64,000 nucleotides of DNA from Adineta vaga (lineage: Eukaryota > Rotifera). This document shows positions 47,383-61,623 of this stretch, piece after piece (the first letter of the stretch is position 1; every line of letters starts with the position of its first letter). Where the stretch lies: NCBI GenBank assembly GCA_021613535.1, contig CP075496.1:8432001-8496000 (forward strand), read 5' to 3'. Both the position numbers and the translations under genes were made by a program. The notes beneath the pieces are model-generated. The model searched no databases. It was not told where the DNA came from and saw only the letters and a program-made list of their open reading frames with translations.

Positions 47383-48233
47383 CTATGTAAAACTTCCACA
47401 ACATGAATTCTGTGAAGTAGTTGAATTTGAAGATGCTGTAGTATATCCAGCTTTGATTGTTTGAACACTATTTTGTTGTAAAGTTGCATTTGATTCCTCT
47501 TTCATTGAATCCATTCTTGCTGCCCAATGACGATAAATATCAGCGATTAATGTTCGAAATGCTTGTTCAACATTCGTAGCATCTAATGCAGATGTTTCAA
47601 CATAACTGTAAATTAAATGAAACAAAAGTATTTCTTTTTATTTGACTCAAATGAAATCTTACTGAATATTTCTTTCTTCAGCATATCGTTTCGCGTCATC
47701 ACTAAGCACAGCACGTATATGCCGTTGATCTAATTTATTCCCCACTAAGATAATACAACAATCAATACCAGCATTAGCTCGTACTTCATTGTACCTATTT
47801 AAAAAAAAAAGAAAGATTAAATTTTCAAGAAAATATTGTGAATAATTCATGTTTTTTACCATTGATCCAGATTTTGGAATGTTGATGCTTTAAGGATATC
47901 AAAAACAACGAGAGCACCTAATGCATTACGATAATAAGCTTTTGTTATGGCCATAAAACGCTCTTGACCAGCTAGAAATATGAAAAATACAATCAATACA
48001 ATTTTTTTAATACAAATCGATTTATCAATTTTACCAGTATCCCATATTTGTACTTTGATCGTTTTTCCATCGACTTGAACTTCTTTTGTTGAAAATTCGA
48101 CTCCTATTGTCGAACGACTTTCTAATGAAAATTCATTTCGAGTAAAACGTGATAATAAATTTGATTTTCCAACACCGGAATCACCCGTCAACACTATTTT
48201 AAATATATAATCAGCTGTCGATGGTTCTGCCAT
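47383..48233 (-). CDS. Rab11-like small GTPase
   Basis: ATG at 48233, four exons. P-loop [20 protein letters not shown], switch [16 protein letters not shown], the G3 WDT with AGQERF split by an intron, G4 VGNKLDQRH and G5 ETSALD. The Rab11 signature blocks [19 protein letters not shown] and [16 protein letters not shown] are present. The C-terminus ends NSCCGSFT, a di-cysteine prenylation site with three extra residues as in Rab11A/B. It would act in recycling-endosome traffic. Differences from animal Rab11 (FDI for YDI, NKLD for NKSD, GIDCC insert) suggest a diverged paralogue or a Rab11/25 branch. Confidence 0.88.
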
Positions 48234-50257
48234 TGCTTTCTTTTTTAGTTTTACTTATACTAGAATGAAATACAAACGCATATATATGTATATACTTAAG
48301 GATCAAATCAGCGATCTGACTCATAGCATATGTCAATAGAGAAATATGAAAAAAATAATACATTCTGTGGCGTGATAGAACACTCAAGAGAAAAACAAAA
48401 AGTTTCGAGATGATTAAAATACATGAGAATTGGCAATTTTTTTCAAGCTTCAGCGAGAGATCTGTGTGAGTCAGACGAGAAAAACTAGTTTATATGTTAG
48501 TTTTCGTCACCTAGGCATTCAAGTGTAAAGAATGAGGTTGATGTCTCATCAGAACTGACTACGTGTATGCTCGTTCGTCATCGACGCGTCAATGTTGGCA
48601 AGAGAAAATGAAAGAAAATAGTGGTCGTTTTTTTCTTCTCAACTTAGTGAGTAGAGAGAAAGAAAGAAAGGGAGAGAGACAGCAAACGACAAAGAAAGAG
48701 GTGAGTCACATCATCTCGTCGGAGTTCACTTTGCGCTCTATTATTACTATAATTCGACGACAGACCGAACTGACAGAACAGAAATGGAGACACGAAGAAA
48801 AAAAAATTGACGAGAGGAGGAAAAAGAGAAAGAAAAAGGAATGTATAGTATACATATCTCATTTTGTACAGTGTATTATTCGTTGGCCAAGTAGAGGAGA
48901 ACAAAACAGAAGTCTATTGTATTTTAGTTCAGATGCTGGATTGTATAGATCATCAATAGAAAAAAAACAAATAAATTTTTAATCACGAAAAAGAAAAACG
49001 CTTTTTTTCCAGTGTAATGTTAAGCTTTGTTGTCAAATGATATAATGGTAGAAAAAAAGAATTTCAACCAGGTTTAAATTACAAGCAGTTGCAAATAGAC
49101 CTTAGCCTCTCTGATTAAATTACTTGTTGTAATTATTGTTTTCATGGGTTGATATAGAATTGTTCTCGTTTTTTTCTTCTTAAATTCATAGTATTGAACA
49201 CAACTAGTTGTTCACTTTTATAGTGGCAAGGAATTAACTCAATTCCTCGAGAATAATAATATTACGTCGGAAGGAAGAAAGAGGGAGAGAGAGAGAAGGA
49301 GCGCGATGTCTAAATTTCAGCTCTTAGCATGTTGTAGCATATATTAAGGCAATTATGTTGATTGTTAGATGAGTATGTATTATGATGACCTTGTTTATAC
49401 CATATTCCTTCGTTAGTACATGTACTCTATAGCAATAGATCTCTTATCGTTCTTATGCATATTGAGAAGAAGATTTGATGGTTATGTCTTTCTTTTGCAC
49501 TTAATCAATGTTTGATGGTGTTTTAATTTGTCTGAAGCTTTTGATACTGAGAAAAAGTGTTTTTAAGGTATGTATGATTAGTATCAAATTGGCTGTTAGA
49601 CAATTAGAGAGTTTGAGTATTTGATAGACTTTGATGAATATTCATTGATTAATAATTACGTACTCCTTAACGATAACGTCTAGAAATAGATATATGCTTC
49701 ATTTTTTTTCTTTTCGGTGAAAGAAGTTTGATTCATATATCAATGATAAAGTAGGAGTTTATATAAATGTTATCAAAAGTGTACATGATCTTCCATGAAT
49801 CACGTGTATTACTGTCCTGTACGATATATCAATAATGAATAATAAACAATGAATTATGAGTAAACGTGATATTCTTCTATCGCAAATACAAAGAAAGTTA
49901 TCAATACAACATTGCATGTATTTCGTACATCAATGTAATAGATTTCATTTCAACATGGTAAGTGAATTAGCTGTATACGAGATCGAGTAAATTTATCATC
50001 AATAATTATTTCAATAGGAGAATAACAATCAATGACGACAACTTTTTTGTAATTTTAAAGCATATCGAAATGCGTGACATATTTCATGATGGGCATGAGA
50101 GAAAAATATGTCTGACTAAAATCTTTTCAAAATTCATTTAATTTTTATCGTATAAATCTTTTAGTCAATATTTAATCGTCAAAATAGCCTTTATCTAAAC
50201 ACTCAGTTTAAAATATTTTTGCTAACGTACATGTTTGAATAAAATGATGTCTATTAA
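48234..50257. other. Intergenic, 2 kb
   Basis: An open frame at 48563-48982 (plus) is Lys/Glu/Arg low complexity and is mirrored by a Phe/Leu-rich frame on the other strand, so I treat it as chance. Purine-rich stretches occur at 48655-48710, 48780-48840 and 49270-49302. No gene supported. Confidence 0.4.
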
Positions 50258-51696
<1,439 letters not shown>

Positions 51697-52620
51697 CACG
51701 TAAATTTTCAATAACTAATACAAATTATAAGAGAATCTAAACATTCAACTAATATTGGAAAATGATTCTTTTCAAATGCATCTTAAGTTAAGAATATAAA
51801 AATACTTTTTGACTTGAACTACTTCTTATAACCAATAATATTAGACCTCGATATGCTCGCGAGATGGCATGAAACATCTATGACTAAAATCAGTGTAACC
51901 AATAGTGAGTTTTTCAACTAATTAATTAGTTCTTCTTTTTTATATACATAATTGATAAAATTCTAACGTTGATATTTATTGTTTTATCTGCTTCTGTTTG
52001 AAAACTCAAAGCAAATCATCTGTTTACTACAAAATTATTTCATTCAAGCTATACTATGCTTTGTATGAATAGGTGAAAAATTGTAGTATGATAAAGATAT
52101 AAGTAAGAAATTTGATTATCGAAAAAGGTCGAAGTTTATTCTTTCTTGAAAAATCAGATTAAATATATATTAAAGCTGTAAATTCACAATGATTTTTGTA
52201 TCATAGATCAACAAAAGGACAACATTTTGTATAAGTCACCTTGTGTAATGTGTAATCGTATGTTTCGATGTTTTTCTTTCTGTAGCTAATGTGACTCATG
52301 ACGTTACACAACTATAAAGCTTTACCACACTGAGTATTTTGTTGCAGAAAAAAACCCAGTATAGTTTTGTCGGATAATTATATAAATAGAGATGCAGAAC
52401 ATAAAAAACTTTTGTTTTACAAAGTGAAAAATAGTCATCGACAAAATAAGAAAGAAACAGGATCGTACAAATTTTCAAAAAAAAGTGAGTCATTAAATAT
52501 ATACTCAAGCTAAAAGAACATTGTGTAAAGTAGAACAATTCATTTTTTCTGTTAGACTTGCAAAGATAAAATGTGTGCATCAAAAACGAAACTACAAAGC
52601 AAATCAACCAACGTAAAAAT
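51697..52620. other. Intergenic, 0.9 kb, divergent promoters
   Basis: Between the reductase (minus) and Argonaute (plus). The Phe/Leu/Tyr-rich minus frame at 52296-52607 looks like chance AT-rich translation. No gene supported. Confidence 0.4.
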
Positions 52621-55548
52621 ATGAATGTATGTAATATAATACTATTTAAAAAACTTATTCTAACATATGATTTACTTTACTAGATGCAGATCAATCAACA
52701 AACAAATGCGCTTGGTAGATTATCACTTACTTCAGGAAGAGAGTCTAGTACAATTTCAAAGACAAATCAAGGAGGAGCGACATCAAGACAGCAAGAAAAC
52801 ATGAAAAACATGAATGACGTCATTTACACCAATCATTTTCCTTGTCGTTTCGCTAGTGACATTACTTTCTATCAATATGATGCTACTGTTGAACAATATC
52901 ATAACAAAAAAAGCAAATTTATCTATATTACTGGTCGTGAAAGACGTCGTCAGGTCGTTACTAATATGTTCACAGACAAAATAATTCATCCAACAGCTGT
53001 CTGTTGGTATGATGAAGGAAGTTGTATTTATAGTACGACGATTCTCAGCGACACTTTTCCAATGATTTATGAAAAAGAAGATCGAGGATATCGTTATCGA
53101 CTAACAATCAATAGTCAATCAGCTACAAGTAGTACAAATGATTTCGATCAATCATCAATTCGAATTATAGAAACGTTGATCAAACAAGCATTAAAAGAAC
53201 AATTCAAATGTATTGGTTCAGTCTTCTACCGATGGGATGAAGAATGTAAACCAGATGGACCTTATGATCTTCTCAATGGATTTCGACAAGCTCTATGTCT
53301 TACGGAGTCAGATGTTACTTTGAATGTAGATACAACAACGACTCGATTCTATCCACATATGGAACTTTTACCATTTATTTGGGAAAGATTATTGAAAACG
53401 GAAAACCGTCCATTTGCCGGACGATTGTCCGATCAACAGTATCGTCAAATTAGTAATAATCTGAAAGATGTCGAAGTTACAACTATGCAATCGGAAAACG
53501 AAAAAACATATGTTCTAACTGGTGATTTTTCGCAACAACTTCCAGCACAAATTCCTGTTAGAGAACAGAATCTTTTAAACTATTACAAGGATCTTGGGTT
53601 TCCACTTCGCTATCCCAATCTTTACTGTTTGAAGGCATATAAACAAAATCATCAAGAAGAAATAGTTGATTTACCAATTGAACTTTGTCAACTTGGAGAA
53701 TGGCAGCAAGTCAAAGAAGATGAAAATACGAAACCTGTTCCTGCACCACCAGTCAACGCACGTTTCCATTCAATTATGAGAGTCGTACAAAACTGCAATT
53801 TTGATGATAGTGCATTATTTCGAGAAATTCAATTGGAAGTTGGTTGCGCCGAAATGATGGACGTGTCTTATGATACTTTAAGAAGCGTCAAATTAATCTC
53901 AGTCGACAACGCGGTTTTACTAATCCAGTTTCAATTGATAATATGGGATTTATCTATCTGACGGATCAACGTTACGATACTCGACAAACACAAAATAAAT
54001 TCTTGGAACAGTTTTTATGAAGTAGGAGCTATTTTTTATTATGAAGATTGTGTAATTCTTCTTCGTCGTATTCATTTATAGGCTGCTCAAAAACAACGAA
54101 TGGGTTTACCAGAAAATTGCGATGAAAACGAAGTTTTTGCTGACAAAAACATAGAAAGCAATCTTCGACGTCACTTGTCAAAACTTAAAGAAGGTCAATG
54201 TCAATTTGTTCTTTGCCTTGAAAACTGTCAAAATCCACAAATACATGAAGTTTTCAAAAAAATTGCTTGCAACGAATTAGGTAAGCATTGTTTTTCTGAG
54301 AAAATTCTTCTTATCATCTTCTTTCCACTTAGGTCTTGTTACTCAGTGTGCGAATTTTTCAAAAATTCAACGAGCAAGAAATCTAAGAAGCTATTGTGAT
54401 AATATTTTGCTATCAGTAAATGCTAAACTATCTGGTGAAAATAAACAAGTTGCTGATCTACGTACGCAAATCAAAACAATGTATGTAGGAGCTGACGTTC
54501 TTCATTCAAAGAATAACTACTCAGGTGAAATGCCGTCAATAGCAGCCGTTGTTGCTAGTATGAATTCTGAATGTACGTTGACAAATCAACGTGTGTCTCG
54601 ACAATGGCCTATGGATGGAAAACAATCAATAGAGGCAATTTTATTGTTGAAAGATATGATTGTAGATCTTTTATCGGCATTCAGAGACTGTAATGATGGT
54701 ACTCTACCCGAACGTATTGTTTTCTATCGTGATGGTGTCGATGATGGACAACTGGAACGTGTGAAAAATGAAGAAGTGATTGCTTTACGAGAAGCATTTA
54801 GAGGTAAAGAGTAATTTTTTTCTACTAGTTTACAGTAATTTGGATATTTGACTAATCTTGATTGAGAGAATCTGATCTGTTGAGTTGTAATTTGTCGATA
54901 GTTTTGTTAATGTATAATATTAAATGAGAGATATAGTTCTTTCTCTTTGAAGTCAACAGAAAATCACCGAGTATCATTACATTTCTAGAAATAATTTGAT
55001 TACTTTTGTTTTTTTTCTAGCCGTTTATCCACCAAATTCTTCATCTCCTTCTCTAACATTTATGGTAGTTAAGAAACGTCATCATACTCGTCTCTTTCGA
55101 CGAATAACATCAACAGAAGTTGCTAATGTTGAATCAGGTGTCGTAGTTGATAGTTGCATTGTTAATCCAAACTATCCCAACTTTTTCCTCAATTCACATG
55201 AACCCTGTTTGGGAACAAACAAAATTGGCAATTATATTGTTTTGGTTGACGACACTAATTGTTCCTTGAATGATCTTGAAGAACTCACTTACTCTCTTGT
55301 CATGTGGATCAACGTATCAGTAGTCGATCAAGCGAATCAATTCCAAGTGTTGTACACTTAGCTGATGCAGCTGCAAGTAAGGCAAGACAACTATTTGATC
55401 ATAGACAAAGGTAAGCTATCAAAGTTTTTCTTTAATCTTAGCTACTATCAACATATCTGTTCTATTTACTTTTAGAGCACCAAATGCACCTCGTGCAGAA
55501 ATTCATTATGCTCACGAAGATATGCAGAATGCACCAAATATGTTTTAA
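52621..55548 (+). CDS. Argonaute-family protein with three single-base frame breaks
   Basis: The main frame begins at 52684 right after a ttactag acceptor. A two-codon first exon (52621-52626, donor gtatgt) is possible. N-terminal and PAZ regions lead to HMELLPFIWERLL, LGFPLRYPNLYCLKAY and VDLPIELCQLGEWQQV. MID: CQFVLCLENCQNPQIHEVFK and CNELGLVTQCANFSKIQRAR. PIWI: TMYVGADVLHSKNNYSGEMP (first catalytic Asp), SIAAVVASMNSECT, RIVFYRDGVDDGQLERV (second Asp), LTFMVVKKRHHTRLF and SIPSVVHLADAAASKARQLF (catalytic His). The glutamate-finger site is shifted or lost (KQSIEA where RQEII is usual). Frame is lost at 53877-53881 (one base short), at the T5 run 54012-54016 (one too many) and at 55297-55298 (one short); all other exons join well. 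It is an AGO-clade small-RNA effector, and a recent pseudogene unless these are sequence errors. Confidence 0.83.
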
Positions 55549-55784
55549 ATTGCTTTTTTTCTATTTTGCTTACATTACTATCCATCGTTATTTTTTATAA
55601 AATTTTCTACCTTATAAATTAAAAAATCTCTGAGTTCAAAATAAAATCTCAAGTTAACGTCTTACGTATTTTCCAATGAAAGAACGATCACTTCACGTTC
55701 ATATAACGCTTACATTTATTTTTTGTTCCAAGTAAACAAACATCTGAATTGTACAATCAAAACTGTATGAACTACTTAATAAAA

Positions 55785-57685
55785 TTAGATTTTCTGTTGA
55801 TCATCAGAAACAATCTCTTGAAGTTGACGCATCACTTTGGATGTAGCTGCTTTTGCTGGTAAATCAACATAAATTTCACGTCGGAATCCATTTCTTTCCT
55901 GACCAATTTTGATTCCTTCTACTTGGTGACGAATTTGTTCTCCCGTGATAGGTAATTCATAGAGTTCGTTAACGAGATCGAATATATCTTCAGGTTTTAT
56001 TACTTCACTGGTATTTGCCGTATTCTTTTGTTCTTCTGCTGTTCTTTTAAATAGGTCCATTTCTTTTCTATAATCATCTTTTATCTTCTGAAGATTATCA
56101 ATCATTTGCGTATTTTCAGCACCAGCACCTTGTTTCATTCGTTCTTCTCGAATGAAATATTCGAGATAATCTATATAATCATCGTTGGTTGATAATAACG
56201 CATTTACATGAAGAAATCGTACCAATTTTTTGTAAACATTCTGAATTTTTCTCTCTTCCTTTCGTAAATCGCTGATACGTTTATCAATATCATCCATAGT
56301 CATCGTTCTCTTTGATCTAGTCGTAACTGATTTAACATTTGTACGATTTGTTTTGTATTCATATGTAATATGTTTATGTTGTAACCAATGACAATCACAA
56401 ACAAGACAAAAGCCTAAAATGAAACAATCGAATTCATACGAAAATAAAAATTAATTATCATTAGTTTACCTTCATTTGGTTCCATTGCAGTACAATCCTG
56501 TAGTTTTTGATCATATAATGTTTCTTGTTTTACACCATTCAGATAACATTCATCATGACATATACTCAAATATTCTAATTTCTTCTCACCATTGATATCA
56601 ACAACTCTACAACATCTATCACCAACACAGACCGTTCGTGGATGTTTAAGATACACAATTTGTGCATCATTCTGAGGTATACCTTCAGATAAACCTCGAG
56701 GATTAGTAAGCACTTTTCGTTTATGATCTTGGGCAAGTTGAATGTTTTCTTCGATTAATTTAGCGGTTTCCGCCATTGGACGTGGAAATTTTCGAATTAA
56801 TTGTTCAGCTTCATTCAATGACACTGTATTACTAACTGCATGAAGTGAACATGCATTAATACTTTTCATAAGTCGTGCATATTCTTTGACTGAATGATCC
56901 CAACTTTTCGAATAACTTTGTGTTTCTTCAACATTGATATGTATCCCATTTTTACATAAAGCTAAATAACGAAATGCTTCATTATCGAATAGAAAAGAAT
57001 TTTCTCTCGAAAATGGAATAATAACGTTTTGTTCAATACGATGCTTATTTAGAAGACCTTCAATTAGTTGTTTTGAGGGACCAGGTGTGAAGAATGTTGC
57101 GCGAGCACTAGTAAAAACAAAATTCAAATTAGCAGCAGCTTCTATATGTAAATGTCGAAGAAGTTCGTTGACTGAAAATCGAAAAAGAATGTTCAGACGA
57201 TGTTCACCAGGTTTAAGCATAATAAAAATTGCATTTAAATGTTCATATTGAGATATGAAATTTAAGATTTCTTGAAAGTTTTTTTCATCTTGTTCAATAC
57301 CTCGAGTATCACCAATACCAGGTGTATCAATAAATCGCAAATTTCGATTACCGATCGGAAAAAGAAAACTTCGACATTGTTGTGTAGCAGATTGACCTTC
57401 AATACTGAATTTTTCATGTTCATCTTCGCGACCAATGACAATCAATCTTTCGTCAAATGTTTCATGCTCAGTATGAGAGAAGGCTGTTGGAATAACAACT
57501 TGCATATCATTATTGACTGCTTCTTCTAAAGTATCATAAGTAATATAATTAGCAAAAGCATTAATAAATGTCGATTTTCCGACTCCAGTAGGACCAAGTA
57601 ATAATATATTGATTTCACGCTCTCGTGGGCAATGTCGATTTGCTCGAAGAGAAGAACTATTTCGTCTCGAATAATTTGTAGCCAT
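55785..57685 (-). CDS. AIG1/GIMAP-like GTPase with coiled-coil tail
   Basis: ATG at 57685; one 58-base intron (about 56412-56469). G1 LLLGPTGVGKSTFINAFANY at residues 30-50, then FSIEGQSATQQCRSFLF, G3 RFIDTPGIGDTRGIEQDE near residue 120, LNAIFIMLKPGEHRL and FVFTSARATFF in the G4 position. The C-terminal half has a Cys/His patch (VCVGDRCCRVVD, SICHDECYLNG, FCLVCDCHWLQHKHI) that may bind zinc. A charged coiled coil follows (DIDKRISDLRKEERKIQNVY, EEQKNTANTSEVI), ending in a helical domain. GIMAP-type proteins are septin-like membrane GTPases, often tied to immunity. The G domain is closely related to the one in the next gene upstream. All frames intact. Confidence 0.8.
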
Positions 57686-58532
57686 TTTATTACTTGTTTG
57701 TTTAAATCAAAAACTTCCACAATAAAGAAAATGAATGATCTAATTTGAATATTCGACATGAATTATAAATATTTGGGCTTCTTTATCGTGTATTTTGGAA
57801 AAAAACTTCAGTAAGAGAAGAAACAGAACAAAATCAATCTTCATATTACCACTCTTTCCTACCTTACTTCTCTACCAATGTTTTCATTATTGGATTATAA
57901 GAAAAGATAACACTACCAAATCGAAACGTCGATGGTTTATCACATGTGTGCTATGTGAAACTGTCTTTCTTACTACCTCCTTGTTAGTTGTGTTTTGCAA
58001 GAATATTAAAGAGGAAGAAAACAAAAGGTAGAATTATTGACATAGCACACGTGCTTGAAAATAAATGCAGACAATTCTTTTTTTTTGTAATAAAAATGGT
58101 GCAATACAGATGTTACGTTTTTTCCCGGTTTTAAAGTACAGGAAGACAAAAATGTAATGGTTTTTTCCAACATAAATTTCCCTGCAAGGAGAAATTATGG
58201 AATTATTAGAATTGTGTTTACCTATTTTAATACGTACGATTGGATTGTATGATAGATACTCATTCGAACACTGTACAAGTTTCCTTTCTCTGCTCAGTAA
58301 ATTGAATGAATAGTCTACTCAGAGAAATTGCATGATAGTGTCGGTAGATGTTTCTCAGGTCACAAAACATGTCTGATTATTTATCGTTGTCTGTACATAA
58401 ATATTATACGAATTAAAATTTCCTTAACACGAGAAGCTTTTAAACAAGACATTTATTATTTACACATGGAGTATGGATGTACCAAAAAGTTTATTTCTTT
58501 TGAGGGAAACTTTCAATGAAACATTTCTAGTA
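57686..58532. other. Intergenic between the two AIG1-type GTPase genes
   Basis: 0.85 kb. A plus-strand frame at 57795-58031 lacks domain character. No gene; it holds the promoter of the downstream GTPase. Confidence 0.4.
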
Positions 58533-61500
58533 TTAAAAACGATTTGAATCATTGCAAATAACTTTTTCAGTATCTATTATTGAACGTTGTTGATATTGTT
58601 TGATAGCATTCCATTGTTCTTTGATCATAGAATTATTTTGAACTAATTCGAGTACACTATAAATATCAGATAATGACTTATTAGTTTCATTAGACTTAGT
58701 GTTGTAGAATTGTTCATATTGAGTTTTTAATTTATCTAATTCTTCAGCTAATTGTTGATTAAGACAAGTTTGATTTTTTCTATGGTAAATAATGTTTTCT
58801 TCTTGAATCATCCGAACGAAACCTGATAAAAATGGATCATCACCCTGTTCAACTTGAGTTTCTTTTAAAAAGTGTGCAAATTTTGTAGCTGCTTGACATA
58901 ATAACATTGCTTGTTGCTTTAAATCATCGATCGTTTCATATGTAATATTAGCACAATAATTATATTCGAGTCGATATGTCACTAAGACATGTTGTTTCGA
59001 TATACACTAAAAACGTACAAATTAAATCTTTCTTTCATATAGATTGTATTTCAAATCTAACCTGAGTTGTCAAAGAATGTAGATGATCTGTCAGTACAAA
59101 CAAAGAGCCAAACTTTGTTAATGGACGTTCATTTAAATAGCAAATCAACATTGATTGTTCAATTGATATAGCTTTTAATTCAATGGCTGAATGGATGGAA
59201 TGTAAAGAAATATTTCGAATAATATTTCGTATGGCTTCCAATATTGGTAGAATTAATAAATTGATTTGTATTTGAGCTTCTTGTATAGATTGCCATTCTT
59301 TATTTTTACGATATGGAAGTAAGTTTTGATCAAGATATTGTTCAAATCGTTTGGATTGTTGAACAGATTGTGTCCAACTTTTTTCGAATTCTTCTCTTTG
59401 AATTCCTTCAAAAGTTAACGAGTTTTGTAGAGAAACTAAATATCGAAATGATTCACTATCAAAACAGAATGTATTGTTTCTATCGAATGGTATATTTTTA
59501 ATTGGAAATGAATTAAAAAAGGATAATAATGCTGGTCGAGTGTCACCTGGTGCAAAAAATGTTGATCGTGCATTCGTAAAACAGAACATGAAATGTTGAC
59601 GAATATTTTCACCAAAAAATCGAAATAATTGAGTAAAACATGAGTATAAAAATGGATTCAATTGTTGAACATTTGGCTTAAATAAAAAACAGATACCATT
59701 TAAATATGGAAAATGATGAAGAAATGAAAAGATCATTTTCATATTGCATTCATCTTGATCAACTCCACGTGTGTCTCCAAAACCAGGTGTATCAATAATT
59801 CGTAACTTTTTCTTATGAGATATGTTAAAGATATAACAACGACATTGTTGAGTTACGGATTGACCAGAATGACTGTGATCTTCATTGGCATCGACATCAC
59901 CGAATTTAATAAGTTTTTCATCAAAGTTATCATTAATAGTCATTAGAAATGAAACAGGAATAATCACAAAAGGGTCGTTTGATTCAGCTTCTGCAAGCGT
60001 TTGATAGCGAAGATAGTTTGCAAAAGCATTGATAAATGTTGATTTTCCGACTCCAGACTCTCCAAGTAAAAGTATTGAGATATATTCTTCTTCGGGTACC
60101 GGTTGTACTTTCTTTTTCGATACTTTAACAGGCTCTGTTGACCGTGATAGATATCGATCAATTGTCTGTTCCTTTGATGAGAGGATAAATATCTTCTTTA
60201 AACACAAATTAGTATATGTGAAATCTGCATAAATTAAAGTTAGTTGTGGATTTTCCTGTCGTTCTTTTACTAATTGAGATTGCTTTTCATTCCATTTTGT
60301 TTTTGATCTTTGTTGGAGCTGATCGGTTGAACAAAAGATTCGTTTATTTATATCACCTTTGAAAAGTATCTCTTTAACCAGCTCATCCGTAGATTTTTCA
60401 TCAATTCCCAATTCAGTCATTTCATAGTATTCGAATCCATCATTTTGCAGTTGTCTAATTTGTTTTCCTTTCATTCTCAATTCATCTATAATTGCACTAA
60501 ATCGACTTGTAGAATAATCAATTGTTTTTTGATTATCTGAGTTTACTATTTCATCAATTGATTTCATAACATCTCTGTTTTCTCGAATTTCTACGAATAA
60601 TTCACCTATTTGACGGATAATGCTATGACAGAATTGTTTTATTTCTTCAAAACCTTTTTGAACACTGACTAGTCGATCGTTAAGTTTGCCTTGTAATAAT
60701 TCAGGTAATTCATGCTTTAGATAGAACTGCAATATTTTTAATTCTGCTGAATGTTGAAGTAGATAATACTCCAAAGGTTCCATTTCAGATTCTTCGAATA
60801 TAGTATACGCTATATCAGTTGAATTTGGTTCTGATTTGCGCGGTTGAAAAGGAGTGAGTGTATATTTCATTCGACGATGTTCTGTCGAATCTCTTGTGTG
60901 AATTACTCTGTATAGTGTATCGTAAAAATTGTTCATTGATGGTAAAGTAGGAATATTTGAATGGATTGTGATGAAAACGAGTTTATCTAACAGATCCAAT
61001 TCACTTTGCTTCAGTTCAATAAAACATTCATGATTTGCAAGATTGTGACGTATTCGTTCTAGTAAAGTATCAATTTCAACAGCTTGAGCGGGTGGTAATT
61101 GTAAAACGAGAACAGCATGAACACCGTATACAATTTTAGTTATAATATGTGTTGTGGAATTCATGATATTGCCTTTTCCATTCGATTCTATATATTTTAA
61201 AAGATTCTTCTTGTACGATTCGGATCGACTTTCATGATAAATGTATAGAAAGCGAGTATATTGATCAATAATTTGTGAATAATTGATAATAAAAGCAATA
61301 CCAGTTGGTTGAGTCAAGTTTAACATAATACTGAGACGCATAGATGCATCAATTCCGACCATTTTCAGTAGGTTTTGACTATCAATCGTACGTCCATGAT
61401 ATAATTTACATACTATGGGACCATTTAAGTCTTTCGATTCTCTTTTATCTTCACAATGTAATTTTCCTAACATTCTATCATGGTACCTACTGTACATGGA

Positions 61501-61623
61501 TCCAATGTCACCTGATTGATCGATAGCAATGCATTCAATATCGCATTGTTTTGTTTTCTTTTGGTTTAAATTCCTATCTTGATTGGAAAAAAATGTCTTT
61601 AGTGAAGTCAATAGTTTAGCCAT
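58533..61623 (-). CDS. Large GTPase: SNTX/MACPF-like N-terminus plus AIG1-type G domain
   Basis: ATG at 61623; a long first exon to about 59061, one short intron (gttaga...tttttag), and a last exon ending at 58533. Total about 1,020 residues. Residues 20-260 resemble the N-terminal domain of stonustoxin-type proteins: IAFIINYSQIIDQYTRFLYI, STTHIITKIVYGVHAVLVLQ (family pattern THVVTxIxYGAxA) and AVEIDTLLERIRHNL. A helical linker of about 250 residues follows. The G domain starts near residue 520: ILLLGESGVGKSTFINAFAN, SHSGQSVTQQCRCYIFNI, G3 RIIDTPGFGDTRGVDQDE near 610, LNGICFLFKPNVQQL and FMFCFTNARSTFFAPGD. The rest is helical with Gln-rich coiled coil. All frames open. The SNTX-like part is a structural-family resemblance, not evidence of a toxin; such domains also occur in intracellular animal proteins. 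Confidence 0.75.

Noticed and set aside
48563-48982. Plus-strand open frame, Lys/Glu/Arg-rich
   Set aside because: Low-complexity purine-rich DNA gives open frames on both strands here; no domain, and the composition is unlike neighbouring genes.
52296-52607. Hydrophobic minus-strand open frame of 103 codons
   Set aside because: Phe/Leu/Tyr/Ser-rich translation of AT-rich intergenic DNA; no start context, no family.
57795-58031. Plus-strand open frame between the GTPase genes
   Set aside because: Lacks an ATG at its 5' end and any domain, and overlaps the presumed promoter of the smaller GTPase.
61344-61526. Plus-strand open frame opposite the large GTPase
   Set aside because: Antisense shadow of a well-supported coding exon.
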